The notes: a model not told the origin generated them from the letters alone. A stretch of 64,000 nucleotides of DNA from Lachnospiraceae bacterium UBA7086 (GCA_002492525.1 DKZA01000022.1:123500-187499); one strand, 5' to 3'; shown: positions 50,756 to 59,934, counted from the stretch's first letter. Numbers and translations: made by a program.

Positions 50756-51729
50756 ATATTATTGTTAACGACACCCATATCATACTGCAAACGGATGATG
50801 CCACAGCCTCCCATATCCTCTTGACCAAGCCGGATATTGCAGATTACAGTAATGTCACCACCAGACCACTGGTGAAATCATACCATCTTATCAAGGAGAC
50901 TATCTGGGATCGCTTCTGCCAATGTGTGCAGGACACTGCCAAACACTGCACAGATGATGTCCACCATGACTGCTATGCCATGACCTTCAGTGCTTTGTAT
51001 CCGGCCCTGCTCTCCAACAGCCAGGCTAAGAACGTTCTGTACTATGGTCAGGAATCCGCGGCCTTTTTTCTTTCTTTTCTGGAAGATTTCATGACCTTTT
51101 TACAGCCGGACAGCAGCCTTGTCGGGCTGTCCCCCAATCCTTTTGTATTTTCCGGACTTGCCAACGGTTCCTTTCATGCAGCAATCATTGACCTGGATGC
51201 TGGCTGCGACCTGCGTACCATCTGTGATGTGCTGACAAAAATCCGAAAAAACGGAATCGTTGTACTGTATACAGCCCTGGATGCCCCCGCCGGTGACGTG
51301 GCCACACTGTTAAGTCATGCCGCAAAAACAGTCTTCTCTTCCTCTGCTCTCTATGTTCTTACCATAGAACCTGCGCTCTGCGATCTGATCTATCCTTATA
51401 GTTCCGAAGCTCTTGTTCTGACCTATACAGAAGAGCTTCTTACACAGATTGCGGAACTGAAATCTCTTATACAGAATATCCAGCAAGGAGACTGTCAGCC
51501 GGAAGACTGTCTATATGCGGCCAAGCTGCTTGCCCGAACGGAGAAAGCGCTGTGGGCCATATACGACTATCTGGAAGATTGCCGGCTGCCAGTCTATGCC
51601 AATACCCTCAAAGAGGCAGTCATGGACTATTATATAGGATTGTCAGACAAGACAGACCACCCGGGTTACTCTGACAAGCTTTCCCTTGCGGCACAAGATT
51701 TCTTTCCCGCTATAGAAACAGAATTTTGA
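50752..51729 (+). CDS. Protein of unknown function in a glycosyltransferase operon
   Basis: I do not recognise the 325-residue product. Part of it (AKNVLYYGQESAAFFLSFLE, HAAIIDLDAGCDLRTICDVL, KNGIVVLYTALD) looks like a degraded Rossmann methyltransferase-type fold without a clear SAM glycine loop. The last 110 residues are helical (LLTQIAELKSLIQNIQQGD, LARTEKALWAIYDYLED). It overlaps the upstream GT4 gene by four bases and the downstream CgeB-like frame closely, so it probably works with both. AAAGGAAA precedes the ATG. No membrane segment or signal peptide. Confidence 0.75.
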   Translation: MNIIVNDTHIILQTDDATASHILLTKPDIADYSNVTTRPLVKSYHLIKETIWDRFCQCVQDTAKHCTDDVHHDCYAMTFSALYPALLSNSQAKNVLYYGQESAAFFLSFLEDFMTFLQPDSSLVGLSPNPFVFSGLANGSFHAAIIDLDAGCDLRTICDVLTKIRKNGIVVLYTALDAPAGDVATLLSHAAKTVFSSSALYVLTIEPALCDLIYPYSSEALVLTYTEELLTQIAELKSLIQNIQQGDCQPEDCLYAAKLLARTEKALWAIYDYLEDCRLPVYANTLKEAVMDYYIGLSDKTDHPGYSDKLSLAAQDFFPAIETEF

Positions 51730-51752
51730 CCAATTCGGATAAGGTGATTTCC

Positions 51753-52946
51753 ATGGAAATATTATTCTACCGCTACAACAGCATATGCGAACCCAACATC
51801 CTGAAAGTTTTCACAGACTTCGGCATCACAGTGCATGTGGAAGCTACAGAAATATATGACAAGAGTGTCACTCCAAGACAATGCGCCGAAAAAGTGACAC
51901 AGCATATCCTGTCCCATCCCCTTGCTTTCGTGTTCAGCATTAATTTTTTCCCTGCCATCTCCTACACCTGTGAGCGTCTGAAAGTACCTTATGTCTGCTG
52001 GAGTGTGGATTCTCCGGTACCGGAGCTTTTTTCCAATGCACTGAAGAACTCCTATAACCGCATTTTTCTTTTTGACCGGACGCAATATGAGTTCTTTTCT
52101 CCCGTCAATCCTTCCTGCATCTACTATCTGCCCCTGGCTACGAATGTGAAACGCTGGGAACAGACTGTTCTTGCCATGACCGATGAGGACTATGAAACTT
52201 ATCGGGCAGATGTATCCTTTGTGGGTTCTCTCTACACGGAAAAATGCCCCTATGATACCCTTCGCCGCTCACTTTCTGCTTACACCCAGGGATTTGTGGA
52301 CGGCCTGATAGAAGCCCAGCTTAAAATCTACGGCTGCAACCTGATACCGGATAACCTGACCGACCGGGTAATCCAGGAAATTGCCGCAGCGGATCCGAAC
52401 TTTTATAAAGGTGAGGACACTTATGGGGACACAGACCGTTATCTGACCGCCCACCAGTATATTGGCATGAAACTGGCCGCCGTGGAGCGGGAACGGACGC
52501 TCAATCGTCTTGCGGAGCACTTTGAGGTGACGCTCTATACAAGAAGCGATACTTCCGCCCTTCCTAAGGTTCACTGCAAAGGCGGCGTAAGCACCCTGAC
52601 CGAAATGCCCAAGGTCTTTCAGGCAAGCAAAATCAATCTGAATATGACCATCCGTCCCATTGAGACCGGTCTCTCTTTAAGAGTATGGGATATCTTAGGC
52701 TGCGGCGGATTTCTGCTCACCAACTACCAGGCAGAAATCCCAGACTATTTTGTAATCGGAAAAGATCTGGAAACGTACGATTCCATGGAAGAGCTGGAAT
52801 CGAAGATACAATACTATCTGACCCACGAAGAAGAACGGGTGGAAATTGCCATAAACGGATACGAAAAGGTGGCAAAACACCACACTTATGAAATACGGTT
52901 GGCGCAGATGTTTCAGGTGCTGACGGAAAATCTTCCAGACAGCTAA
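51753..52946 (+). CDS. CgeB-like glycosyltransferase (paralogue of the 37.8 kb gene)
   Basis: A protein of 397 residues with the same arrangement as the gene at 37818: EILFYRYNSICEPNILKVF, FVFSINFFPAISYTCERLKV, YVCWSVDSPVPELFSNAL, VSFVGSLYTEKCPYDTL, QASKINLNMTIRPIETGLS, WDILGCGGFLLTNYQAEI and YDSMEELESKIQYYLTHEEE. DUF3880/CgeB-type transferases act on spore or cell surface structures. AAGGTG lies 7 bases before ATG 51753; an earlier ATG at 51726 overlaps the previous stop but lacks a site. It ends at a hairpin shared with the convergent csrA gene. Confidence 0.87.
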   Translation: MEILFYRYNSICEPNILKVFTDFGITVHVEATEIYDKSVTPRQCAEKVTQHILSHPLAFVFSINFFPAISYTCERLKVPYVCWSVDSPVPELFSNALKNSYNRIFLFDRTQYEFFSPVNPSCIYYLPLATNVKRWEQTVLAMTDEDYETYRADVSFVGSLYTEKCPYDTLRRSLSAYTQGFVDGLIEAQLKIYGCNLIPDNLTDRVIQEIAAADPNFYKGEDTYGDTDRYLTAHQYIGMKLAAVERERTLNRLAEHFEVTLYTRSDTSALPKVHCKGGVSTLTEMPKVFQASKINLNMTIRPIETGLSLRVWDILGCGGFLLTNYQAEIPDYFVIGKDLETYDSMEELESKIQYYLTHEEERVEIAINGYEKVAKHHTYEIRLAQMFQVLTENLPDS

Positions 52947-52947
52947 A

Positions 52948-52979
52948 AGGCAGACATGACACCAATGTCACATCTGCCT
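52948..52979. terminator. Terminator hairpin between the glycosyltransferase operon and csrA
   Basis: Arms AGGCAGA and TCTGCCT, with an inner TGACA/TGTCA pairing separated by a two-base internal mismatch, lie between convergent genes. The minus strand continues with TTTT, so it serves csrA best. On the plus strand only scattered T residues follow. Confidence 0.65.
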
Positions 52980-53006
52980 CTGTATTTCTATATTCTGTTC
53001 TCCTGT

Positions 53007-53225
53007 CTATCCCAGCAAATTCTTCAAGGCTTCCATGCCGTCCACATCCACGGCCTCCTTATTGGCATCCTGAATCTGGATATAGACTTCTTTACGGTAT
53101 ACGGGTACTTCCCTCGGGGCGGTAATGCCTAGCTTTACCTGTTCACCCTTAATCTCGAGAACCGTGATCTCTACATTATTATTAATCACAAGCGCCTCAT
53201 TCTTTTTTCTGGATAAAGCTAACAT
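53007..53225 (-). CDS. csrA: Carbon storage regulator CsrA
   Basis: A complete CsrA of 72 residues: MLALSRKKNEALVINNNVEI, ITVLEIKGEQVKLGITAPRE and VPVYRKEVYIQIQ, including the conserved N-terminal LxLxRK strand and the R-E-V-x-V-x-R-x-E strand that bind GGA motifs. It represses flagellin translation in Bacillus and is sequestered by FliW. It starts immediately after the fliW stop (TAA then ATG) with AGGTGAG as binding site, so the two are translationally coupled. The fliC leader carries a matching hairpin. Confidence 0.97.
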   Translation of the reverse strand: MLALSRKKNEALVINNNVEITVLEIKGEQVKLGITAPREVPVYRKEVYIQIQDANKEAVDVDGMEALKNLLG

Positions 53226-53687
53226 TTACTCACCTGCTTTCTCTTTGTTCTGATTGAGAATATCATAAATCGGGAATTTAACCGGATACTCATCTCCCTC
53301 CACAATCACCTGTGTCGCTTTTCTCTGCGCCGCATTGATCACCATAGGTCCCTTTAAATTGACCGTCATCTTCTTAATGTCTTTCGGCACAGTCACCGTA
53401 ACCATCACCAGAAGTTCCTCCGGTACAATCTCGCCAATACTGTTGAGCAGTTCATCGTCCACTTCCGGATTGTAATCCGGACACACGATGAGCGGATCCA
53501 TCACAGGCATCGCAAAAGCCGGCTCCTGCAGGGACTGCATCCAGTGAATCGTATCCGTCCCTTTCTCCTCATCATGAATCAGTGCAAAATCTGTCAATTC
53601 CGGAAATCCTATGATACCGTTCGGAAAATGTATGATCTTCTCATCGTCGATCGTAATCTCTCCAAATACCTTTGTTGTAATCTGCAT
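53226..53687 (-). CDS. fliW: Flagellar assembly factor FliW
   Basis: A complete FliW of 153 residues: MQITTKVFGEITIDDEKIIH, FPNGIIGFPELTDFALI, MDPLIVCPDYNPEVDDELL, VTVPKDIKKMTVNLKGPMVI and NAAQRKATQVIV. FliW binds either flagellin or CsrA. When flagellin is exported, free FliW removes CsrA from the fliC mRNA. Gene order flgL-fliW-csrA follows the usual Firmicutes arrangement. Confidence 0.97.
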   Translation of the reverse strand: MQITTKVFGEITIDDEKIIHFPNGIIGFPELTDFALIHDEEKGTDTIHWMQSLQEPAFAMPVMDPLIVCPDYNPEVDDELLNSIGEIVPEELLVMVTVTVPKDIKKMTVNLKGPMVINAAQRKATQVIVEGDEYPVKFPIYDILNQNKEKAGE

Positions 53688-53711
53688 ACCCTTGCAACCG
53701 CCTTCCTCAAA

Positions 53712-55355
53712 TTAGATGTAATTCATCAGATTTGTCTGCATGATCTTACTGGTAGCCATCAGTGCCGCACTGTAGGTCATCTCGGAACTGGTCAGCTCCA
53801 CTGCCACTTCTGTAACGTCGATACCTTCATTATCTGTCTGAAGTTCCTTAAAGGTAGCTTTCTGGTTCGTAAGACGAGTGGAAATCAGATCCAGTCTGCT
53901 GCCTCTCGTAGCATTATTCGTCATAGCCACTCTGGTCTCATCCTGATATTTCTGATACTTCGTAATCTGGTTTTCAAACTTCTTATGGATACTCTCTCTG
54001 ATATAAGTCCCGGCTTTCTTTACCGCCTCAAGTCTCTTCTTATAATCCTCATACTGGGGCGTTCCTTCCGCAAACTCATTCATTTTATCTTCCATTTCTT
54101 TTTCCTTGGTCTCAATAGCCTCAAGTTCCTTCAGACAGTGCTCAAAATCATCCATATCTCTTCTGACATCATGGGTAAACACCTCATCCGCACGGCTGTT
54201 GACCTGAATCTGCTGATTAAATCCCACATCATAATAGATATCCTGGTCTTTGCCTTCCATCTTCTCTCTGACATTGTAGGCTGTCTTTCTCACGTTAGTC
54301 ATAGTGCCGTCAGCCACATCCTTAGTCTCTATACACTTAAAATAGTGTACTGGATTAGCATCCCCGTCCCCCCAGGTACTCTTATTATAGGTAATGGTAA
54401 AGTTATCGCCTTCCTTAAAATTGTTCTGATAGAATTCCTGCCCAAAGAGCAGTTCTCCACTGGTCGGGCAATAAATCATTCCTTTAAAGCTCGGATCCGC
54501 CACTTTTTTGTAGGCCGCCTCCGGATCCATCTCTTCCACAATGTTGATCTGTGTCAGGGGATCGGTTGTCGGCAGCGGATTCCCCAACCGATTCGTCCAA
54601 CTCATCCCTGTATCATCCAACCGTATGGTATTTCCGTCTTTATCCTGAATCTGAATGGCCCCGGCCATCGTACCTTTATTGCCGCCATTGTTCGTCTTAT
54701 CGATGGAATCCAGTCCGTCATAAGACAAACGGAACCGATAAATATCGGTGTTGGTAACCCCCTGCTCATAGGATGTTACATCAGATACAATGTTAGGCCC
54801 ATCTACCACGTCATAATTGGTATAGTTCACTGTACTGATCTGCTTATAGTCTATCGTCTCCTCAATCTCAAAAGAAATCGGATGTTTTTCCATCTCCAGA
54901 ATATCTTCCTGTGTAAATGTGACAGGTGTATCAGTCCTATAGCCAGAGAAGATAAAACGACCGGCATAATCCACATTACCGTTGTCATAGAAAGCATTGG
55001 TAAGAGACTTCATCTGCTCCATGATAATCTTTACATCCTCGGAAGTCTGATATTTATTGGCACCCGTTTCCGCCTGCTCATAGAGACCGTCTAACACTGA
55101 ATTGACGGTAAGAAGCGCATCCTCCGTCAGCTTCAGCCACTGTTTCGCATCTTCCACATTCTTGTCATTATACTGTGTCACTGTGGTCACATTGCTGCGC
55201 AGACGAAGTGCACGGATTGCCACCACCGGATCATCGGAAGGTCTGACAATCTTGCTCTGACTGGTCATCTGGTTCGTTAGCTGATCCTGCAGAATCTTAT
55301 TCTGATTGATATTATAAATGGAATTATTCCGCATGATCTTATTCGTCATTCTCAT
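53712..55355 (-). CDS. flgL: Flagellar hook-filament junction protein FlgL (HAP3), enlarged
   Basis: A protein of 547 residues with flagellin-like ends: MTNKIMRNNSIYNINQNKIL, SQSKIVRPSDDPVVAIRALR at the N-terminus, and LDLISTRLTNQKATFKELQT and EMTYSAALMATSKIMQTNLM at the C-terminus. FlgL proteins are usually about 300-400 residues, so the middle (about 150-430) carries extra outer-domain sequence. It also includes a helical stretch rich in Glu and Lys (KELEAIETKEKEMEDKMNEF). AGAGGA lies about 11 bases before the ATG. Part of the flgM-to-csrA operon. Confidence 0.95.
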   Translation of the reverse strand: MRMTNKIMRNNSIYNINQNKILQDQLTNQMTSQSKIVRPSDDPVVAIRALRLRSNVTTVTQYNDKNVEDAKQWLKLTEDALLTVNSVLDGLYEQAETGANKYQTSEDVKIIMEQMKSLTNAFYDNGNVDYAGRFIFSGYRTDTPVTFTQEDILEMEKHPISFEIEETIDYKQISTVNYTNYDVVDGPNIVSDVTSYEQGVTNTDIYRFRLSYDGLDSIDKTNNGGNKGTMAGAIQIQDKDGNTIRLDDTGMSWTNRLGNPLPTTDPLTQINIVEEMDPEAAYKKVADPSFKGMIYCPTSGELLFGQEFYQNNFKEGDNFTITYNKSTWGDGDANPVHYFKCIETKDVADGTMTNVRKTAYNVREKMEGKDQDIYYDVGFNQQIQVNSRADEVFTHDVRRDMDDFEHCLKELEAIETKEKEMEDKMNEFAEGTPQYEDYKKRLEAVKKAGTYIRESIHKKFENQITKYQKYQDETRVAMTNNATRGSRLDLISTRLTNQKATFKELQTDNEGIDVTEVAVELTSSEMTYSAALMATSKIMQTNLMNYI

Positions 55356-55400
55356 AATGCATCTTCCTCTCTTTGCTATTATCCCATCACTACTCTATAC

Positions 55401-55513
55401 AGAGAATGTCCGTACTTTGGACATTCTCTTGTACGAGACGGAGTTGCGAAGCAACTCGTAGAACTTCTTAGCGAAACGCCCACTGGCGTGAGCTCTAGAA
55501 GTTCTTCTCGTAC
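55401..55513. repeat. Highly structured intergenic element between flgK and flgL
   Basis: Nearly the whole 160-base gap folds. It contains an 11-base perfect hairpin (AGAGAATGTCC at 55401 with GGACATTCTCT at 55419), and a second unit with outer arms GTACGAGA (55431) and TCTCGTAC (55506). That unit encloses a GAGTTGC/GCAACTC hairpin, an AGAACTTCT/AGAAGTTCT stem and an inner ACGCC/GGCGT hairpin. The layout resembles dispersed BOX- or BIME-like elements or a structured RNA. No gene is visible in it. The short arms after the stop of flgK could modulate readthrough into flgL. Confidence 0.6.
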
Positions 55514-55515
55514 TT

Positions 55516-57381
55516 TTATACGCCCGTCTGTAAAATCAGTCTGTCATACACCTCTGTCAGCACATTGATCATCTTGGACGCCAGTGTATAAGAATTTTCA
55601 TATTTTACAAGGTTTAATGCCTCTTCATCCTCATCCACGCCGGAAATGGATGTTCTCTGGTTGTCAATATTCGTCTCCAGGCTTAAATAAGTGGCATAAA
55701 ACGTATTGGCATTACCCGCATTTAAGGTCGCATCTGACAAAATACACTCCAGGAAGCCGCCCGCATCCCTGCCGCGGAAGCTGAACTGGTTCTTATCGCT
55801 TATCATGGAAATCACCGCATGTACCTGTCTGCACTGCTCCACACCGTCCAGATCCTGTATATCGTCAGTCTTATCCAGATCCACATCACTTCTGGTCCCC
55901 AGAAGATCCGGGTTCTTAACTACTGCATCCAGAATGGCATAATTGCCTGCCGTCATATAATAATAGCCCTTACCGTTATGCCGGTAATCATTCAACTCAA
56001 GTTCCGAATACTGTTCGTCCGAAGTCGCCTTATCAGCCGTAAACAGGATACCTGCATCCTGGGGCGGATCTTCCGCTGTAATACCCGCCGAAAAAATATC
56101 GTTGACCTTCTTGGAAAAATCACGGATCCACTCATTCATCTGCTTCAGATAATAAGGAACTCCCTGATAATTCACTTCGCCGCCGATAGAGACATCCTGA
56201 CGGTTCTTCACCGGTGTAAGTGCCTCATCGCTGGCATTATTATCTATGATAAACGTATAACGTCCGGTATCCGTATCATAGGACCAGTCCGTATAGTAAT
56301 AGAGCTGATCTCCGATATTGATAATACCGCCTGTATCAGACAGATTGCACTTGGCCATCCCCTCCAGATAAGAGGCCTCCGTCTTAATCACCAGCTTGGT
56401 GGTATCACCGCGGTAGGAAATCTGTTCTGCTTTACCATGAAAATACTCGCCGTTATTACCGTCACGCATCTCAATCAGTCCGCGCAGGGCCCCGCCCATA
56501 GATGCATTATATAAACCAAACTCCAGACCGTTATCCCAATAGATATCATAAAGACCGTCCACGTCAGTCTGGTTGACTTTCTCACTGTCTTTACGGGCCA
56601 CGCATACCAGCTGTCTGTAATCGTTTGTATCTACCAGGGTCTGACGGCCAGCAATCTTCACCATAAACCTATTCGCCTTGGTGGCATTGCCATTTTCATC
56701 ACAAATCGGTGTCTCACTGGTCTCCACATCTACAATCCCGGACAGCTCATCGATCAGCATATCTCTTTTATCCCGCAGCTCATTGGCCGTAGTACCCGTC
56801 AGCTCAATGGTATTGATCTGCTTGTTCACCGTTGCCAGATCCTGCGCGATCGAATTAATCTGGTCAATACGAATCTTAATCTCATCGTTGACATCGGACT
56901 GCAGATTCTGCAGATCGCCGTACATATTATTAAAATAGTCAGAAAGACTCTTAGCCGCAGCAATAAAAGTTGCCTTCGTGTCCGTACTGTTTGCGTCCTT
57001 TGTGATGTCCTGCAAGGCAGTCTCTATCCGTCCGAACACCGATACAAACCCGGTCTTGTTATCATCTTCCAGATAATCCTCTATCATCTTGCAGTAATAT
57101 GCCTTCGCATCATACTCGCCAAGTTTGGTCTCGTTTGACCAGAATTTATTATCATAGAATTTATCCCGAACACGTTCGATCGCTATGGTCTCAACTCCTG
57201 CGCCCGCACAGCCATAGGTGGCAAATACACGAAGAGCGTTTGCCGCCTCCTGGGTCACCTGCTGACGGCTGTAACCGGCAGTATTCACATTACTGATATT
57301 ATTGCCTGTGGTATTTAAGGCTGCATTAGCTGCCCGAAGACCCGATGATGCAATTGTCAAGCCAAAAAAAGTTGATGCCAT
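55516..57381 (-). CDS. flgK: Flagellar hook-associated protein FlgK (HAP1), first copy in the 3' direction
   Basis: A protein of 621 residues. N-terminus: FGLTIASSGLRAANAALNTT and NNISNVNTAGYSRQQVTQE, the rod/hook-axial protein signature. C-terminus: LSLETNIDNQRTSISGVDED, EEALNLVKYENSYTLASKMI and NVLTEVYDRLILQ. The conserved FlgK middle is present (INSIAQDLATVNKQINTIEL and NELRDKRDMLIDELSGIVDV). It forms the junction between hook and filament. It is immediately downstream of a second FlgK-type gene with which it shares only the ends and core, not the outer domain. AGAGGTGAG precedes the ATG. Confidence 0.95.
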   Translation of the reverse strand: MASTFFGLTIASSGLRAANAALNTTGNNISNVNTAGYSRQQVTQEAANALRVFATYGCAGAGVETIAIERVRDKFYDNKFWSNETKLGEYDAKAYYCKMIEDYLEDDNKTGFVSVFGRIETALQDITKDANSTDTKATFIAAAKSLSDYFNNMYGDLQNLQSDVNDEIKIRIDQINSIAQDLATVNKQINTIELTGTTANELRDKRDMLIDELSGIVDVETSETPICDENGNATKANRFMVKIAGRQTLVDTNDYRQLVCVARKDSEKVNQTDVDGLYDIYWDNGLEFGLYNASMGGALRGLIEMRDGNNGEYFHGKAEQISYRGDTTKLVIKTEASYLEGMAKCNLSDTGGIINIGDQLYYYTDWSYDTDTGRYTFIIDNNASDEALTPVKNRQDVSIGGEVNYQGVPYYLKQMNEWIRDFSKKVNDIFSAGITAEDPPQDAGILFTADKATSDEQYSELELNDYRHNGKGYYYMTAGNYAILDAVVKNPDLLGTRSDVDLDKTDDIQDLDGVEQCRQVHAVISMISDKNQFSFRGRDAGGFLECILSDATLNAGNANTFYATYLSLETNIDNQRTSISGVDEDEEALNLVKYENSYTLASKMINVLTEVYDRLILQTGV

Positions 57382-57398
57382 ATTCTCACCTCTTACTC

Positions 57399-59045
57399 CT
57401 AACGTCCCAGTGACGTCAGAATATGCTCTAACATTTCACTGATGACATTGATATATCTGCTGGATGCATTGTATGCATTCTGGTACATGATCATATTGGT
57501 CAGTTCTTCATCAGAAGACACCCCGACAATCTGCTCCCTTGCGCCCGAAAGCGCATCGGTGGCCACCGTCTGATTTGCCTGCACAGCCCGGAATACAGAT
57601 CCTGTATTGGCAATCTGTTCCACCAGATTCTTATAATAATCCTTGAAACACACCGGCGTCTGTACATTGGGATTGAGCTTATAGATTGCCTCCTCAAAGG
57701 CTTTCTTTAACTGCTCTGTGGTTATATTGTCCTCTGAATGTTCCCCCAGTCTGAAAGTCAGAAGAGAAGGATTCTGTCTGAGCTCACTGTTGATGATGAT
57801 ATTGCTCACCGTCCAGTCTTCTCCCTCCGCAATCTTCTCAAAGAGCTGATAGGGCTCCCCGTTCTCATCTCTCAGATAGTAAGATTCCGGCGGCTGCCCC
57901 TCTCTGTTGGCAGCATCTGCCAGAATATCGTTAATCTTTGTCACCACAGCGTGAATCAGCTGATCAAATTCCGCCTCCACATTCATGACGACTGACTGCT
58001 CGATATTGCTTCTGTACCAGCCTTCCTCATACACGCCATCTTTATTAATATCATTGATTTCCCGATAAGTGGCATAATGATCGCCTCTGGCATATAAGGT
58101 ACTCTTCAAAGAACCAATATCTGTATCATATTCCGAAGAAATCCTGGCTGTCAGGTCAAACACCCTGGCGCCCGCAATTGCCTTCTCATCAAATACCACA
58201 TTGCCGTCCTTGTCATAACCGCCGTTAGCCAGCATTTTCCAAAAGGGCGTATAGAAACCGGTCGCCGGATCCTCATAAAGCCCGATTTCATTCACCACAT
58301 CGCCCTGCACCAAGTCAATGCCCTCAAATCTCACTCTCACATAGCCGGTGGGATCCTCAGAATATTTAATAGACCCAAGTTTACCTAATTCATCCAGAAG
58401 ATAATTACGGCGGTCTCTTAAATCGTTGGCATTCTCCACACCAGCTTCCACTCTCACGATTCTTTCATTAAGCGCCTGAATCTCCTTGGCATAAGCGTTG
58501 ATCTTATTGACGTCCGTGGCAACTGTCTTGTTCAGATTATGCTGATACTCCCGCAAGCTGTCATACACAGCCTTGGCCCTGGTGATAAATTCATATGCCT
58601 TGGTCACAAACAGATTCTGGTTGACCGAATTAGTCGGATCTTTGCTGAGTTCTTCCACAGCAACCCAAAATCCGTTCTCACCGCTGAGCGCCTCCGAGAA
58701 CTCATGGCCCTCGTTGGACTCGCCCAGAATATATTCTATCTCCTCTAACGCTCCCGCGGAGACATCATAAAAAGCCATCCGTCCCGACTCGCGGCGATAG
58801 TTTTTATCCAATATTAAATCTCTTTCCTGTCTGGTAAGGGTATAATTGACACCGAGACCTATCTGTTTCCAGTTCGTATTGTTGCTCCTGGAAATCGTGA
58901 CATATGTTCTCGTTCCCTGAGCAACCTGCTGCCTGGTATATCCTATGGTGTCCAAATTAGACATGTTATGCGCTGTTGTATTGAGCGCATTATTTGATGT
59001 TTGTAAACCTGAAACGCCCGTATAAAGGCTTCCCATTAATGACAT
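57399..59045 (-). CDS. flgK: Flagellar hook-associated protein FlgK, second paralogue
   Basis: A protein of 548 residues. N-terminus: GSLYTGVSGLQTSNNALNTT, AHNMSNLDTIGYTRQQVAQG. Core: INAYAKEIQALNERIVRVEA and NDLRDRRNYLLDELGKLGSI. C-terminus: REQIVGVSSDEELTNMIMYQ and NAYNASSRYINVISEMLEHI. All are HAP1 features. Two full FlgK-type genes in tandem are unusual. This one has an ANNLD-type tail and a longer outer domain with many acidic residues, and may form a separate junction layer, or the pair may be a heteromeric junction. GAGGACGG precedes the ATG. It is transcribed with flgM and flgN. Confidence 0.93.
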   Translation of the reverse strand: MSLMGSLYTGVSGLQTSNNALNTTAHNMSNLDTIGYTRQQVAQGTRTYVTISRSNNTNWKQIGLGVNYTLTRQERDLILDKNYRRESGRMAFYDVSAGALEEIEYILGESNEGHEFSEALSGENGFWVAVEELSKDPTNSVNQNLFVTKAYEFITRAKAVYDSLREYQHNLNKTVATDVNKINAYAKEIQALNERIVRVEAGVENANDLRDRRNYLLDELGKLGSIKYSEDPTGYVRVRFEGIDLVQGDVVNEIGLYEDPATGFYTPFWKMLANGGYDKDGNVVFDEKAIAGARVFDLTARISSEYDTDIGSLKSTLYARGDHYATYREINDINKDGVYEEGWYRSNIEQSVVMNVEAEFDQLIHAVVTKINDILADAANREGQPPESYYLRDENGEPYQLFEKIAEGEDWTVSNIIINSELRQNPSLLTFRLGEHSEDNITTEQLKKAFEEAIYKLNPNVQTPVCFKDYYKNLVEQIANTGSVFRAVQANQTVATDALSGAREQIVGVSSDEELTNMIMYQNAYNASSRYINVISEMLEHILTSLGR

Positions 59046-59066
59046 AATCTACCGTCCTCAACAATT

Positions 59067-59585
59067 CTACTGCTTGGCGTCAAAGGCCTTATTGCTCATC
59101 CCGATCATATCACCGGTATTGTAAGCGCCCCTGTTATAATTGGCTGTCTCCGGTGCTTTATTCATGGACTGAAGAATATTCATATTAAACTGGACTAATT
59201 CTAAAGCGTTTTCAATCAACTCTCTGTTCTGTTCATTGATCCGCTTGACTGCGCGGACATTCTCGCGCAGACTATCGAATACTGCCGCCAGTTTCGCCTG
59301 TTCTTCCGGCCTTGCCTCCAGCATCTTGATCAAATCTACAATTTTCAGCTTCGTAACATCCTTGTTAAGTACGTTTGCAATATCATCAACAGCTTCACTT
59401 CTCTGATTATCCAGATGATTGATCCTGCTTACTATGATTTGCTCCTCATCCGTGATCTTGTTTAATGCCTGTAAGTCCTCAGACACAATGGCCGGTGTTT
59501 TCTTGATAGACAACTCTAACAGATTCTTGTACTCCAGATTTTCTTTTTCCAGAACCTCGATCAGGGTCTCCATTAAACTTGCCAC
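59067..59585 (-). CDS. flgN: FlgN-type export chaperone of the hook-associated proteins
   Basis: A helical protein of 172 residues: SLMETLIEVLEKENLEYKNL, DLQALNKITDEEQIIVSRIN, VFDSLRENVRAVKRINEQNR and ALELVQFNMNILQSMNK, then a short Gly/Asn-rich tail. FlgN proteins bind FlgK and FlgL in the cytoplasm and take them to the export machinery, and the gene usually sits between flgM and flgK as here. GTG 59585 is the start with GAGG 11 bases upstream; an in-frame ATG lies four codons inside. Confidence 0.92.
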   Translation of the reverse strand: MASLMETLIEVLEKENLEYKNLLELSIKKTPAIVSEDLQALNKITDEEQIIVSRINHLDNQRSEAVDDIANVLNKDVTKLKIVDLIKMLEARPEEQAKLAAVFDSLRENVRAVKRINEQNRELIENALELVQFNMNILQSMNKAPETANYNRGAYNTGDMIGMSNKAFDAKQ

Positions 59586-59610
59586 ACCTAAACCTCACCT
59601 TTCACTGTGT

Positions 59611-59892
59611 CTACAGACTTTCCATTTCTTCATACTGCTTCATCAATTTCTCTGCAAAACTTTCTGCGCTCACCTGATACGTCCCGTTCGCAATACTTGC
59701 TTTGAGAGGAGCTGTCAGTTCACTCCTGATATCGTTTGCTGCTGCCACTGCATTTTTGGCAGTCTGGATATCCTTACCGATACTGGAGATCTGAATCTGG
59801 TCAGAAGCCGTATTTTTGGCTGTTTTCTGTGTTTTCGCCCGGTTCTTGGCGCCGTATATCTGCTGAACCTGTGTATAAGCCTCAATACGCAT
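59611..59892 (-). CDS. flgM: Anti-sigma-28 factor FlgM
   Basis: A protein of 93 residues: MRIEAYTQVQQIYGAKNRAK, QIQISSIGKDIQTAKNAVAA and the C-terminal sigma-binding part SIANGTYQVSAESFAEKLMK. FlgM holds SigD inactive until the hook is finished and FlgM is exported, then late genes such as fliC are transcribed. GGAGGAG precedes ATG 59892; the open frame to 59919 begins at a TTG over the binding site. Its own SigD promoter just upstream forms a feedback loop. Confidence 0.95.
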   Translation of the reverse strand: MRIEAYTQVQQIYGAKNRAKTQKTAKNTASDQIQISSIGKDIQTAKNAVAAANDIRSELTAPLKASIANGTYQVSAESFAEKLMKQYEEMESL

Positions 59893-59934
59893 ATAGGACT
59901 CCTCCTTCTTCTTGTTCAAAACCTTACATTATTT

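Noticed and set aside
53544..55094. A 516-codon open frame on the plus strand, antisense to flgL
   Set aside because: It lies wholly across clear fliW and flgL coding sequence, has no plausible ribosome binding site, and its His/Ile-rich translation looks like a shadow frame.
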